Source: Massilia putida
GTDB lineage: Bacteria > Pseudomonadota > Gammaproteobacteria > Burkholderiales > Burkholderiaceae_D
NCBI RefSeq assembly: GCF_001941825.1
Contig: NZ_CP019038.1
Location: 744,001-808,000, forward strand
Reading direction: 5' to 3'
DNA length: 64,000 bases
Part shown: positions 9,633 to 18,111 of the stretch, one piece after another
Layout: the number at the start of each line of letters is the position of its first letter
Position numbering within the stretch: position 1 is the stretch's first letter
The notes under the pieces: generated by a model
The model's database searches: none
Seen by the model: only the letters and a program-made list of their open reading frames with translations
Told to the model about the DNA's origin: nothing
Program-made: the position numbers and the translations under genes

Positions 9633-11204
9633 ATGAACATCCAAGGCGAAATGATCATCGGCAAGCGCGCCGTGCGCGGCAGCGCCGCGCTGCTGCGCGC
9701 CTACAACCCGGCCACGCACGCCGAGATGGAGCCCGAATTCGGCGCCGCCACCATGGACGACCTGGCTGCCGCCTGCCTGCTCGCCGAACAGGCGTTCGAC
9801 GCCTACCGCGCCACGTCGCTCGAGCAGCGCGCGCGCTTCCTGGAAACCATCGCCGAGCGCATCATGGACATCGGGCCGCTGCTCATCGAGCGCGCCTCCG
9901 CCGAGTCGGGCCTGCCGGCCGCGCGGCTGGAAGGCGAGCGCGGACGCACCTGCAACCAGCTGCGCCTGTTCGCCAAGGTCGTGCGCGACGGGCACTTCCT
10001 GGAAGCGACGCTGGATTCCGCCCTGCCCCAGCGCACGCCGCCGCGTCCGGACCTCCGCATGCGCAAGATCGGCCTGGGCCCCGTCGCCGTGTTCGGCGCC
10101 TCGAACTTCCCGCTCGCGTTCTCCGTCGCCGGCGGCGACACCGCGTCCGCGCTGGCGGCCGGCTGTCCCGTCGTCGTGAAAGCCCACAACGCCCACCTTG
10201 GCACGTCGGAACTGGTCGCCAAGGCGATCCGCCAGGCCGTGGAAGATTGCGGCATGCCGGAAGGGACGTTCTCCATGCTGATCGGAACGGGCTTCGAGAT
10301 CGGCCAGGCGCTCGTATCGCACCCCGCGATCAAGGCCGTCGGCTTCACCGGCTCGCGCGCGGGCGGCCTCGCGCTCGTGAACGCGGCCAACGCGCGCAAG
10401 GAACCGATCCCGGTCTATGCCGAGATGAGCAGCATTAACCCGTTCTTCCTGCTGCCGGGCGCACTGGCCGCCGGCGGCAAGAAGCTGGCGCAAGGCTTCG
10501 TCGATTCGCTGACGATGGGCGTGGGCCAGTTCTGCACGAACCCGGGCCTCGTGATCGGTCTCGCCGGCGCCGACCTGGACGCGTTCCGCACGGCCGCCAC
10601 CGAAGCGCTTGGTGCCAAGGGCGCGGGCACGATGCTCACGGCCGGCATCCACCAGACCTATTTGGACGCCGTGGCGCGCCGCTCCGGGATCGACGGCGTG
10701 GAACTGGTCGCGCAAGGCAGCTCGGAAGGCTGCGGCTGCGCCGGGCAGGCCATGCTGTACCAGACGGATGCCGCCACGTTCCTGTCGAACAGCCTGCTGG
10801 AAGAAGAGATCTTCGGCCCGACCTCGCTGATGGTCACCTGCAAGGACGAGAGCGAGCTGCTCGAAGTGGCACGCCGCGTCGAGGGCCAGCTGACGGCCAC
10901 GATCCACGCCACGGCGGCCGACCGCGAGCTGGCCGGCAAACTGATGCCGACCCTGGAACGCAAGGCCGGCCGCATCCTGTTCAACGGCTTCCCGACCGGC
11001 GTCGAGGTGTGCCATGCGATGGTCCACGGCGGCCCGTTCCCTGCCACGTCGGACAGCCGCACGACGTCCGTCGGCGCCACCGCCATCGAGCGCTTCCTGC
11101 GTCCGGTGTGCTACCAGGACGTGCCGGCGGAGCTGCTGCCGGAAGCGCTGCGCGATGACAATCCGCTGGGGCTCACGCGGATGGTGGACGGGACGTTGCA
11201 GTAA
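9633..11204 (+). CDS. 2-oxoglutarate semialdehyde (2,5-dioxovalerate) dehydrogenase
   Basis: This 523-residue aldehyde dehydrogenase oxidises 2-oxoglutarate semialdehyde to 2-oxoglutarate with NAD(P)+, the last step of the oxidative pentose and hexarate routes. The catalytic cysteine is C301 (GVGQFCTNPG) and the general-base glutamate is E264 (VYAEMSSINP). The segments FGASNFPLAFSVAGGDTASAL and the early N-terminal IGKRAV match the KGSADH subgroup. An AAGGAG site precedes the ATG at 9633. It is the counterpart of Caulobacter xylA (not xylose isomerase). It lies on the plus strand, apart from the xyl operon it serves, and is convergent with that operon across a repeat element. Confidence 0.9.
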   Translation: MNIQGEMIIGKRAVRGSAALLRAYNPATHAEMEPEFGAATMDDLAAACLLAEQAFDAYRATSLEQRARFLETIAERIMDIGPLLIERASAESGLPAARLEGERGRTCNQLRLFAKVVRDGHFLEATLDSALPQRTPPRPDLRMRKIGLGPVAVFGASNFPLAFSVAGGDTASALAAGCPVVVKAHNAHLGTSELVAKAIRQAVEDCGMPEGTFSMLIGTGFEIGQALVSHPAIKAVGFTGSRAGGLALVNAANARKEPIPVYAEMSSINPFFLLPGALAAGGKKLAQGFVDSLTMGVGQFCTNPGLVIGLAGADLDAFRTAATEALGAKGAGTMLTAGIHQTYLDAVARRSGIDGVELVAQGSSEGCGCAGQAMLYQTDAATFLSNSLLEEEIFGPTSLMVTCKDESELLEVARRVEGQLTATIHATAADRELAGKLMPTLERKAGRILFNGFPTGVEVCHAMVHGGPFPATSDSRTTSVGATAIERFLRPVCYQDVPAELLPEALRDDNPLGLTRMVDGTLQ

Positions 11205-11205
11205 T

Positions 11206-11266
11206 CGTAGGGTGGGCGGCCCTCCGCCCACGTGTGACGTTCGCAAATCGCATACGCCACCCTACG
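11206..11266. repeat. interspersed palindromic repeat (CGTAGGGTGG type)
   Basis: The outer inverted repeat is CGTAGGGTGG (11206-11215) with CCACCCTACG (11257-11266), a perfect 10 bp. The inner inverted repeat is GTGGGCGG/CCGCCCAC with a 4-nt loop. The layout matches a dispersed intergenic repeat common in proteobacterial genomes. It lies exactly between two convergent genes and may act as a bidirectional terminator. Confidence 0.7.
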
Positions 11267-13274
11267 GCGTCAATGTCCAATCGACGCTGTCGACCGAGGG
11301 GCCTGCCTGCACCTCGATGCGATTGCTGCCCGGCGCCAGGCGCACCGGCCACCGGGCGATGCGGCCTTCCACAGGCCTTTCGCCCAGGTCGACGCCATTC
11401 ACGCGCAGCCGCACCGCCGGCTGATTGCTGTACACCTTGACCTCGGCATCCGCCGCGGTCCGCCGCACCGCGCGCCGCGACGCGATGTGGACCATCGGCT
11501 TCTTCGACCAGTTGGCCTGGTACCAGTAATACGCATCCTTGCGCACCCGGCGGTCCATGCTGACGAGGCCCTTGTCGTTGATGCCCGGCGCATCGCCTTC
11601 GCTGCGGCCGCTCGACGCGAAATCGAAGCCGGTCCACACGAAGCTCGCCCACAGCCAGGGCGCCGCCTCGATCTGGCGCCACGCCGCTTCGTGGTACAGG
11701 GCCTGGTACTGCTCCGGATGCCAGCCACTCTTCGCCTCCGGACGGCGCGGCGGGTCTTCCTGCTGCAGTGCGCTCGCCCCCGCGCCGTACTCGCTCAGCG
11801 CCTGCGGCGTCTGCGGCCGCAGCGTGCGGTTCGCCGCCAGGAACGGGCCGAGATCCGCGAACTCCTTGTCGTACCAGCCGAAATACACGTTCGACGCGAT
11901 CACGTCCGTGTGCATCGCCTGCGGTCCGTCGAGCGGCGCGCAGCAGTTCGCGTACGCGGTCGGTCGGCTCGCGTCCTCCTCGTGCACCAGGCGCTGCATC
12001 GCGTCGAGCACATGGCTGCTGACGTCATCCACCTTGTAGATCTCGTTGCCCAATCCCCAGACGAGCACGGACGGGCGGTTGACGTTCTGGCGCACGAGTT
12101 CGCGCGCCTGCTGGGCCGCGTTGGCCGCGAACGCGTCGCTGGCGCCCACTTCCGACGTCAGCGGCAGCTCCGTCCAGACCAGGAAGCCATAACGGTCGGC
12201 CAGCGCGTAGCTGTGGGCGTTGTGCTGATAGTGGGCGAAGCGCAGGCCCGTCACGCCCAGCTCTTGCAGGATGCGGTAGTCGGCATCGATGTCGGCATCC
12301 GACACCGCCGTGCCCTTGCCCGGCACAGACGTCAGGTGGACGTTGACGCCATGGACGCGGTACGGACGGCCGTTCAGCAGCAGACCCCGTTCCGGGTCGA
12401 GCCGCACGGTGCGCACGCCGACCTCGTCGTCGACGCGGTCGACCGTCGCCCCCGCCCGCGCCACCGTCACGTCGCTCTTGTACAAATAGGGATCGTCGAC
12501 GCCCTGCCACAGGTGCGGCGCCGCCAGTACGGCGTCCAGCTCGACCGGGACGACGGCCCGCGCCGGCAGCGCCGCGGTTTGCCGCGCGGTCGCCACCACC
12601 CTGCCCGCCGCGTCGCGCAGGCGCGCCGTCACGAGCACGCGTCCGGAACGCGCGCGCTCGTTCGCGACGCGCACGCGCCAGTGCAGCCGGGCCGCCTTGT
12701 CCGTCACGGCCGGCGTGCTGAAATAGACGCCGGGTCCGCCGGCGTCCAGCATATCGATGTGCACGTCGGACGTCGTCACGAGCCTGACGCTGCGATACAG
12801 GCCGCCGTACAGCGTGTAATCGCCGCCCAGCGGCGCGACGTCCGGCTGGCGCGCGTTGTCGACACGGACGCGCAATTCGTTGGCGCCCGGCTTCAACCGG
12901 TCCGTGACGTCGAAGCGGAAACGCGCGAAGCCGCCCTCGTGGCGCCCGACGTGTGCGCCGTTCAGCCAGACGTCCGTCGACAGCGCGGCGCCGTCGAATT
13001 CGAGATAGACGCGGCCGCGGCCCGCGGACGGTGCGGCGAGCGTGCGCCGATACCAGGCGGGCCCGCGGTACGGATGCGGCGTCGTGGCGTCGTCCGCATT
13101 GAACGTGTGGGGCAGCCGCACGGGCGTCCACGCTGCCTGGTCGGGCGCGTCGCCCTTGACGAAGGACCAGCCGTCGTCAAGGGCAACGGTGGCGCGTGGT
13201 GCGGCCTGGGCGGCGGTGATACAGCTCAGCGCGAGGACGAGCATTCCGCAGATGCGATAGGCAAGACGACCCAT
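11262..13274 (-). CDS. GH2 family beta-galactosidase-type hydrolase
   Basis: The protein has 670 residues from the ATG at 13274 (MGRLAYRICGMLVLALSCITAAQA signal peptide; GGAG lies upstream). It has a sugar-binding jelly-roll, an Ig-like domain and a TIM barrel. The barrel carries the acid/base E411 (WGLGNEI) and nucleophile E495 (LSEYGAG). The substrate is probably a beta-galactoside or another beta-glycoside from hemicellulose. It is the last gene of the GH3-xylXBCD direction but is separated from xylD by 155 bp containing a repeat. A second, different repeat follows its stop, so the gene is bracketed by repeats. Confidence 0.85.
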   Translation of the reverse strand: MGRLAYRICGMLVLALSCITAAQAAPRATVALDDGWSFVKGDAPDQAAWTPVRLPHTFNADDATTPHPYRGPAWYRRTLAAPSAGRGRVYLEFDGAALSTDVWLNGAHVGRHEGGFARFRFDVTDRLKPGANELRVRVDNARQPDVAPLGGDYTLYGGLYRSVRLVTTSDVHIDMLDAGGPGVYFSTPAVTDKAARLHWRVRVANERARSGRVLVTARLRDAAGRVVATARQTAALPARAVVPVELDAVLAAPHLWQGVDDPYLYKSDVTVARAGATVDRVDDEVGVRTVRLDPERGLLLNGRPYRVHGVNVHLTSVPGKGTAVSDADIDADYRILQELGVTGLRFAHYQHNAHSYALADRYGFLVWTELPLTSEVGASDAFAANAAQQARELVRQNVNRPSVLVWGLGNEIYKVDDVSSHVLDAMQRLVHEEDASRPTAYANCCAPLDGPQAMHTDVIASNVYFGWYDKEFADLGPFLAANRTLRPQTPQALSEYGAGASALQQEDPPRRPEAKSGWHPEQYQALYHEAAWRQIEAAPWLWASFVWTGFDFASSGRSEGDAPGINDKGLVSMDRRVRKDAYYWYQANWSKKPMVHIASRRAVRRTAADAEVKVYSNQPAVRLRVNGVDLGERPVEGRIARWPVRLAPGSNRIEVQAGPSVDSVDWTLTP

Positions 13275-13304
13275 GCATGACTCCGATGAGAGGAACCCCA
13301 AATG

Positions 13305-13416
13305 CGTCGTCCCCGCGCAGACGTGGACCCACGTTCCGCTCGCGTTTCGACAACGCGTGCGAAATGAGGGCCGGCGCCTGCGCCGGGAATCGTTTCCGGC
13401 AATGCCGGGAACGACG
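13305..13416. repeat. interspersed repeat with inverted ends (CGTCGTCCCC type)
   Basis: The element starts CGTCGTCCCCGCGCAGACG and ends GGGAACGACG, so its termini are a 9/10 inverted match. Between them are further GCCGG/CCGGC palindromes. This looks like a degenerate copy of the 'cgtcgtccccgcg...' interspersed element of Burkholderiales. It fills the xylD/GH2 gap. Confidence 0.55.
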
Positions 13417-13429
13417 ACTCCGTGGCAAC

Positions 13430-15214
13430 TCAGTGGTTATGACGCGGCATGTCGTGCCCCACGCCGCGGTACGGCAGCGCGAGTTCCATGCAGGCGCCCG
13501 TGTGCAACTGGCCGACGGTGGCGCGGTAGATCTGCTGCCACGGCGTCTGGTTCGGCGGGATCGCCGGCGGCGCATCCTTGCGGCGCTTGTCCAGTTCGGC
13601 GTCGGAAATCAGCACGTCGCAGCGGCCCATGTTCAGGTCCACGCGCACGACGTCGCCCGTGCGCAGCAGCGCCAGGTTGCCGCCCGCCGCGCTTTCCGGC
13701 GACGCATTCAGGATCGACGGGCTGTCCGACGTTCCGGACTGGCGGCCGTCGCCCAGCGTCGGCAGCGCCGTGATGCCCTTCTTGATCAGCGCATCGGGCG
13801 GTTGCATGTTGACGACTTCCGCCGAGCCGGGCCAGCCCACCGGGCCCGAACCGCGGATCACGAGCATCGTGCGCTCGTCGATATTCAGGGCCGGATCGTT
13901 GATGCGGTGGTGGTAATCGTCCGAACCGTCGAACACGACGACACGGCATTCGAACGCGTTCTCCGAACCCGGCGCCGACAGATAGCGCTGCCGGAACGAT
14001 TCCGAGATCACGCTCGTCTTCATGATCGCGAAGTCGAACAGGTTGCCCTTCAGGACCATGAAGCCGGCCTTTTCCTTCAGCGGCGCATCGAACGAGTAGA
14101 TCATTTCGCGATCGATGCTTTCGCGGCCGACGAGGTTTTCCGCCATCGTCCTGCCGGTGACGGTCGGACGGTTCGAACGCAGCAGGCCTTTCTGCTCCAG
14201 CTCCCACATGATGGCGGGCGTGCCGCCGGCGCGGTGGTAACGCTCGCCGAGGTATTTGCCCGCCGGCTGCATGTTCAACAGCAGCGGCACGTCGTAGCCG
14301 TATTCCATCCAGTCTTCGGGGGTGATCTCGACGCCGGCGTGACGGGCCATCGCCACGATGTGCGGCTGCGCGTTGCTGGAACCGCCGATCGCGGCGTTGA
14401 CGACGATGGCGTCGATGAACGCATCGCGCGTGAGGATCTGCGACGGGCGCAGGTCCTCGAACGCCATGCCGACGATGCGCTGGCCCGTCTCGTAGGCCAT
14501 CTGGCCGCGCTCGCGGTACGGCGCGGGAATGGCCGAGCAGCCGGTCAGCGACATGCCGAGCGCTTCCGCGACGGCATTCATCGTCGACGCGGTGCCCATC
14601 GTGTTGCAGTGGCCGGCGGACGGCGCGGAGGCCGTCGCGATGTCGATGAATTTCTGCTCGTCGATCTCGCCCGCGGCCAGGCGGCGGCGGCCCTTCCAGA
14701 TCGCGGCGCCCGAGCCGACCAGTTCACCTTCGAACCAGCCGTCCAGCATCGGACCGCCCGACAGCACGATCGCCGGAATGTCGACGGTGGCGGCGGCCAT
14801 CAGCTGGGCCGGCGTCGTCTTGTCGCAGCCGGTCGTCAGCACGACGGCGTCGATCGGATAACCATGCAGGATCTCGACGAGGCCCAGGTAGGCCAGGTTG
14901 CGGTCCAGCGCCGCGGTCGGGCGGCGGCAGTTCTCGAAGATCGGGTGCAGCGGGAATTCCATCGGGATGCCGCCCGCGTCGCGGATGCCGTCGCGCACGC
15001 GCTTGGCCAGGTCCAGGTGGATGCGGTTGCATGGCGAGATGTCGCTGCCGCTCTGGGCGATACCGATGATCGGTTTGCCGGAGCGGAGCTCTTCCGGGGT
15101 GATGCCGTAGTTCATGAAGCGCTCGAGGTACAGCGCCGTCATGTCGATGCGCTCCTCGTTGTCGAACCAGTCCTGCGACCGGAAGCGCTTCGGTTTGCTG
15201 TTCTGTTGTGTCAT
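13430..15214 (-). CDS. xylD: D-xylonate dehydratase (IlvD/EDD family)
   Basis: This 594-residue IlvD/EDD dehydratase converts D-xylonate to 2-keto-3-deoxy-D-xylonate. Recognisable stretches are SQDWFDNEERIDMTALYLERF, TTGCDKTTPAQLM, SAPSAGHCNTMGTASTMN and WPGSAEVVNMQPP. The cysteines in TTGCDK and GHCNTMG belong to the iron-sulfur site of the family. The sequence follows Caulobacter XylD closely from end to end, including the final PRHNH. Its start lies 6 bp after the xylC stop. L-arabonate as an additional substrate cannot be excluded. Confidence 0.93.
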   Translation of the reverse strand: MTQQNSKPKRFRSQDWFDNEERIDMTALYLERFMNYGITPEELRSGKPIIGIAQSGSDISPCNRIHLDLAKRVRDGIRDAGGIPMEFPLHPIFENCRRPTAALDRNLAYLGLVEILHGYPIDAVVLTTGCDKTTPAQLMAAATVDIPAIVLSGGPMLDGWFEGELVGSGAAIWKGRRRLAAGEIDEQKFIDIATASAPSAGHCNTMGTASTMNAVAEALGMSLTGCSAIPAPYRERGQMAYETGQRIVGMAFEDLRPSQILTRDAFIDAIVVNAAIGGSSNAQPHIVAMARHAGVEITPEDWMEYGYDVPLLLNMQPAGKYLGERYHRAGGTPAIMWELEQKGLLRSNRPTVTGRTMAENLVGRESIDREMIYSFDAPLKEKAGFMVLKGNLFDFAIMKTSVISESFRQRYLSAPGSENAFECRVVVFDGSDDYHHRINDPALNIDERTMLVIRGSGPVGWPGSAEVVNMQPPDALIKKGITALPTLGDGRQSGTSDSPSILNASPESAAGGNLALLRTGDVVRVDLNMGRCDVLISDAELDKRRKDAPPAIPPNQTPWQQIYRATVGQLHTGACMELALPYRGVGHDMPRHNH

Positions 15215-15220
15215 TCCGTA

Positions 15221-16123
15221 TTACTCCTGCAGCGCCAGCACGTGGTGCGGCAATCCGGCCGTCTCGGCGCGGAAAGTGAACAGCGCGCCCGCGAGCGGCT
15301 GCTGGGCCAGTTCCTCGGCCGACAGGCCCTTGCGGGCCGACGTCGCGTACACGGTGCGCAGATCGTCGCCGGCAAAGGCCAGCTTGGTGATGTTCGAGCA
15401 GGGGAAGCGCACTTCGCCCACCTTGCGGCCGCTTGGGGTGCGGCGCTCGATGCGCCAGCCCCTGAACACCGCGATCCAGACATGCCCTTCGGCGTCGACC
15501 GCCATCCCGTCCGGCCAGCCGCCGTCCGTGATTTCCGCGAACAGGCGCTTGTTCGACAGGCTGCCGTCTTCCGCCAGGTCGAAAGCATACACCCGTTTAT
15601 CCAGCGTGTCGGTGTGGTACAGCGTGCGCCCGTCCGGACTCACGGCCGGGCCGTTCGTGATGATGTAGCCCTCGTCCATGCGGACGACGCTCTTGCCGTC
15701 GAAACGGTACAGGACACCCGTCGGTTCGGCCTCGCCGTCGTCCATCGACCCGAACCACAGGCGTCCTTGCGGATCCACGTGGCCGTCGTTGAAGCGGTTG
15801 CCCGCCACGTCCGCCTCGACTTTCACGAACGGGACGAATGCGCCCGTCGCTTCAACGAAGCGGTACAGGCCGTCCTCCAGCGAGACGACGAGGCCGCCGT
15901 CCGTGGCGCGCACGACGAAGCTCACCTGGCCCGGCGCGGCCCAGCTCTTCCGATCGGTGCCGTCGGCCGCGCAGCGGTGCAGGCGGCGCCCCTTGATGTC
16001 GACGAACCAGACCTGCCGGTTGCCGGCATCCCACAGGACACCCTCGCCCAGCGTGGCCTCGACTTCCCACAGCGGGATCGGTGCGGAGGCGATGGCGCAG
16101 TCGGTCTCCATGTTATGCGCCAT
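15221..16123 (-). CDS. xylC: xylono-1,5/1,4-lactonase (SMP-30 family)
   Basis: This roughly 300-residue SMP-30/gluconolactonase-type beta-propeller hydrolyses D-xylonolactone. Visible landmarks are LGEGVLWD (metal-binding glutamate), NDGHVDPQGRLWFGSM and SPDGRTLYHTDTLDKRVYAF. The start at 16123 overlaps the xylB end by 11 bp. An internal ATG at 16111 would remove the overlap. It is cytoplasmic, with no signal peptide. It sits between xylB and xylD in pathway order. Confidence 0.9.
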   Translation of the reverse strand: MAHNMETDCAIASAPIPLWEVEATLGEGVLWDAGNRQVWFVDIKGRRLHRCAADGTDRKSWAAPGQVSFVVRATDGGLVVSLEDGLYRFVEATGAFVPFVKVEADVAGNRFNDGHVDPQGRLWFGSMDDGEAEPTGVLYRFDGKSVVRMDEGYIITNGPAVSPDGRTLYHTDTLDKRVYAFDLAEDGSLSNKRLFAEITDGGWPDGMAVDAEGHVWIAVFRGWRIERRTPSGRKVGEVRFPCSNITKLAFAGDDLRTVYATSARKGLSAEELAQQPLAGALFTFRAETAGLPHHVLALQE

Positions 16124-16901
16124 ACCAGCCCGCGTCGACGAAGTATTCGCGGCCGCTGATGTGGCGCGCGTTGTTCGATGCGAGGAACAGCGCCAGCGCC
16201 GCCACGTCTTCCATCTCGACGCGCTCGGGGATGCACTGGCCGGCCAGGATGCGGGCTTCTTCGTCCGGGTTGTGCCACAGCGCCTTCTGGCGCGGCGTCA
16301 CGACCGCGCCCGGGACGACGGTGTTGGCGCGGATGCCGTGCGGGCCGAATTCGCGCGCCTGGCTGCGGGTCATGCCTTCGATGGCGGCCTTCGCCATCAT
16401 GTACAGGCCGAGCTGCGTGTGCGGCAGGTGCCACGAGATCGAACCGAAGTTCAGCAGCACGCCGTATTTGCGTTCCTTCATGCCCGGGATGACGGCCTGC
16501 GCGCAGAAGTACTGGTGGCGCAGGTTGACGTTCATGCGGCTTTCCCAGTACGCCGGCGTGACGTTCTCGATGTCGTGGCGATCGTCGTTGGCGGCGTTGT
16601 TCAGCAGGATGTCGACGCCGCCCGCCTCTTCCTCGATGCTTGCGAAGGTGGCTTTCAGCTCATCGATGTCGGTCAGGTCGCACTTGATGAACTTGGGCGC
16701 GTGGCGCGAGGCCGCCAGCGACGCTTCCAGCGCGCGCGAGGCTTCCTCGGCGATGTCGAGGAAGTACACGCGGGCGCCCTGCTTGACGAAGGCGGCGGTC
16801 AGTTCGCTGCCGATCCCGCTGCCGCCGCCGGTGATGACGACCCGCTTGTCGGCGAGGTCCGGATACGTCGCGTAGACGAATGCTTGGTTTTGTTCAGACA
16901 T
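16113..16901 (-). CDS. xylB: D-xylose 1-dehydrogenase (SDR family)
   Basis: This 262-residue classical short-chain dehydrogenase oxidises D-xylose to xylonolactone. The cofactor loop is TGGGSGIG (residues 24-31). The catalytic set is S154/S156 with Y167 and K171 (LYMMAK). LLNNAANDDRHDIENVTPAYWESRMNVNLRH and INFGSISWHL-like text match Caulobacter XylB, which is NAD-dependent. It is in an operon between xylX and xylC. Confidence 0.92.
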   Translation of the reverse strand: MSEQNQAFVYATYPDLADKRVVITGGGSGIGSELTAAFVKQGARVYFLDIAEEASRALEASLAASRHAPKFIKCDLTDIDELKATFASIEEEAGGVDILLNNAANDDRHDIENVTPAYWESRMNVNLRHQYFCAQAVIPGMKERKYGVLLNFGSISWHLPHTQLGLYMMAKAAIEGMTRSQAREFGPHGIRANTVVPGAVVTPRQKALWHNPDEEARILAGQCIPERVEMEDVAALALFLASNNARHISGREYFVDAGWYGA

Positions 16902-16922
16902 GTAGTTCTCGTTATATTCAGT

Positions 16923-18095
16923 TCACAGCAGGCCGCGTCGGGCCAGGTTGGCGTACAGTGCCCGTACGCCGAAGGTCCACGGTGCGATCGCATCGCTGCG
17001 CTGGACCGTGTTGACCAGCGTGCCGAGGGACGGCGTGGAGATGCTCACGCGGTCGCCCGCATGGTGGGTGAAGCCGCCGCCTTGCGCATCGCGGTCCTTG
17101 ATCGGCGAGAACATCGTGCCGAGGAAGAGCATGAAGCCGTCGGGGTACTGGTGATGCTTGCCGCAGGTCTGGCTGACCAGGTCCAGCGGGTCGCGGCTGA
17201 TTTCGCGCATGAAGCTGGCGCCCGCCAGTTCGAAGCCGTCGTCGACGCCTTCGATCAGCATGCGCACTTCCGCGTTGCGCAGCGTGTCGACATTGAAATC
17301 GCCGTCGAACAGGCGGATGAACGGGCCGATGGCGCAGGAGCCGTTGTTGTCCTTGGCTTTACCCAGCAGCAGCGCGCTGCGGCCCTCGATGTCGCGCAGG
17401 TTGACGTCGTTGCCGAGGGTCGCGCCGACCACTTGCGCGCGGCTGTTCACGGCGAGGACGATTTCCGGTTCCGGATTGTTCCAGTGCGACGACGGGTGCA
17501 GGCCGACGGCCGCGCCGTGCCCGACCGCCGACATCGGCTGCGACTTCGTGAACACTTCCGCGTCCGGGCCGATGCCCACTTCCATGTACTGCGACCACAT
17601 GCCGCGTGCCGACAGGTCGGCCTTCAGGCGCATGGCGGCCTCGCCGCCCGGTTCCAGCTCCGACAGGTTGGTGCCGATCGTCGCCTGCAGTTGCGCGCGC
17701 AGCGCGTTGGCACGGCCCGGATCGCCCTTGGCCTGTTCCTCGATCACGCGTTCCAGCAGGCTGACGGCGAACGTGACGCCGCAGGCCTTGATCGCCTGCA
17801 GGTCGCACGGTGCCAGCAGGCGCACCGGGGCACGCTCGTCGCCGGCCAGCGCGGCGGCGACGAGCGCGTTCACGTCGCCCAAGTCCTCGCCTTCCGCGCC
17901 GCGCACGATGGCGACCAGGTCGTCGCGCTCGAACAGTTCGGACACGGTCGGGGCGTGGCGCGTGATGTCGACCACGCGGCCCTTGCGCACCGCGACGACC
18001 GCGGGACCATTGGTGGGGGCGGAACGCCAGACGCGACCGACCATCAAGGCCTGGTCGAGGTCCTGGGGCAGCGGATTGGCTTGGATAGCTGTCAT
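16923..18095 (-). CDS. xylX: 2-keto-3-deoxy-D-xylonate dehydratase (FAH family)
   Basis: This 390-residue fumarylacetoacetate-hydrolase-family protein converts 2-keto-3-deoxy-xylonate to 2-oxoglutarate semialdehyde. The C-terminal FAH fold carries the metal-binding stretch NNPEPEIVLAVNSRAQVVGATLGNDVNLRDIEGRSALLLGKAKDNNGSCAIGPF, with its EPE and D residues. The whole-length match to Caulobacter XylX and the xylBCD context settle the assignment. It starts 16 bp after the GH3 stop, so it is probably co-transcribed with GH3. Confidence 0.93.
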   Translation of the reverse strand: MTAIQANPLPQDLDQALMVGRVWRSAPTNGPAVVAVRKGRVVDITRHAPTVSELFERDDLVAIVRGAEGEDLGDVNALVAAALAGDERAPVRLLAPCDLQAIKACGVTFAVSLLERVIEEQAKGDPGRANALRAQLQATIGTNLSELEPGGEAAMRLKADLSARGMWSQYMEVGIGPDAEVFTKSQPMSAVGHGAAVGLHPSSHWNNPEPEIVLAVNSRAQVVGATLGNDVNLRDIEGRSALLLGKAKDNNGSCAIGPFIRLFDGDFNVDTLRNAEVRMLIEGVDDGFELAGASFMREISRDPLDLVSQTCGKHHQYPDGFMLFLGTMFSPIKDRDAQGGGFTHHAGDRVSISTPSLGTLVNTVQRSDAIAPWTFGVRALYANLARRGLL

Positions 18096-18111
18096 GTTTG
18101 TCTCTCTTGGT

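Noticed and set aside
9633..11204. A xylose isomerase-like 'xylA' label
   Set aside because: In Caulobacter the xylA name means the semialdehyde dehydrogenase, but elsewhere it means xylose isomerase. I left the symbol empty to avoid confusion.
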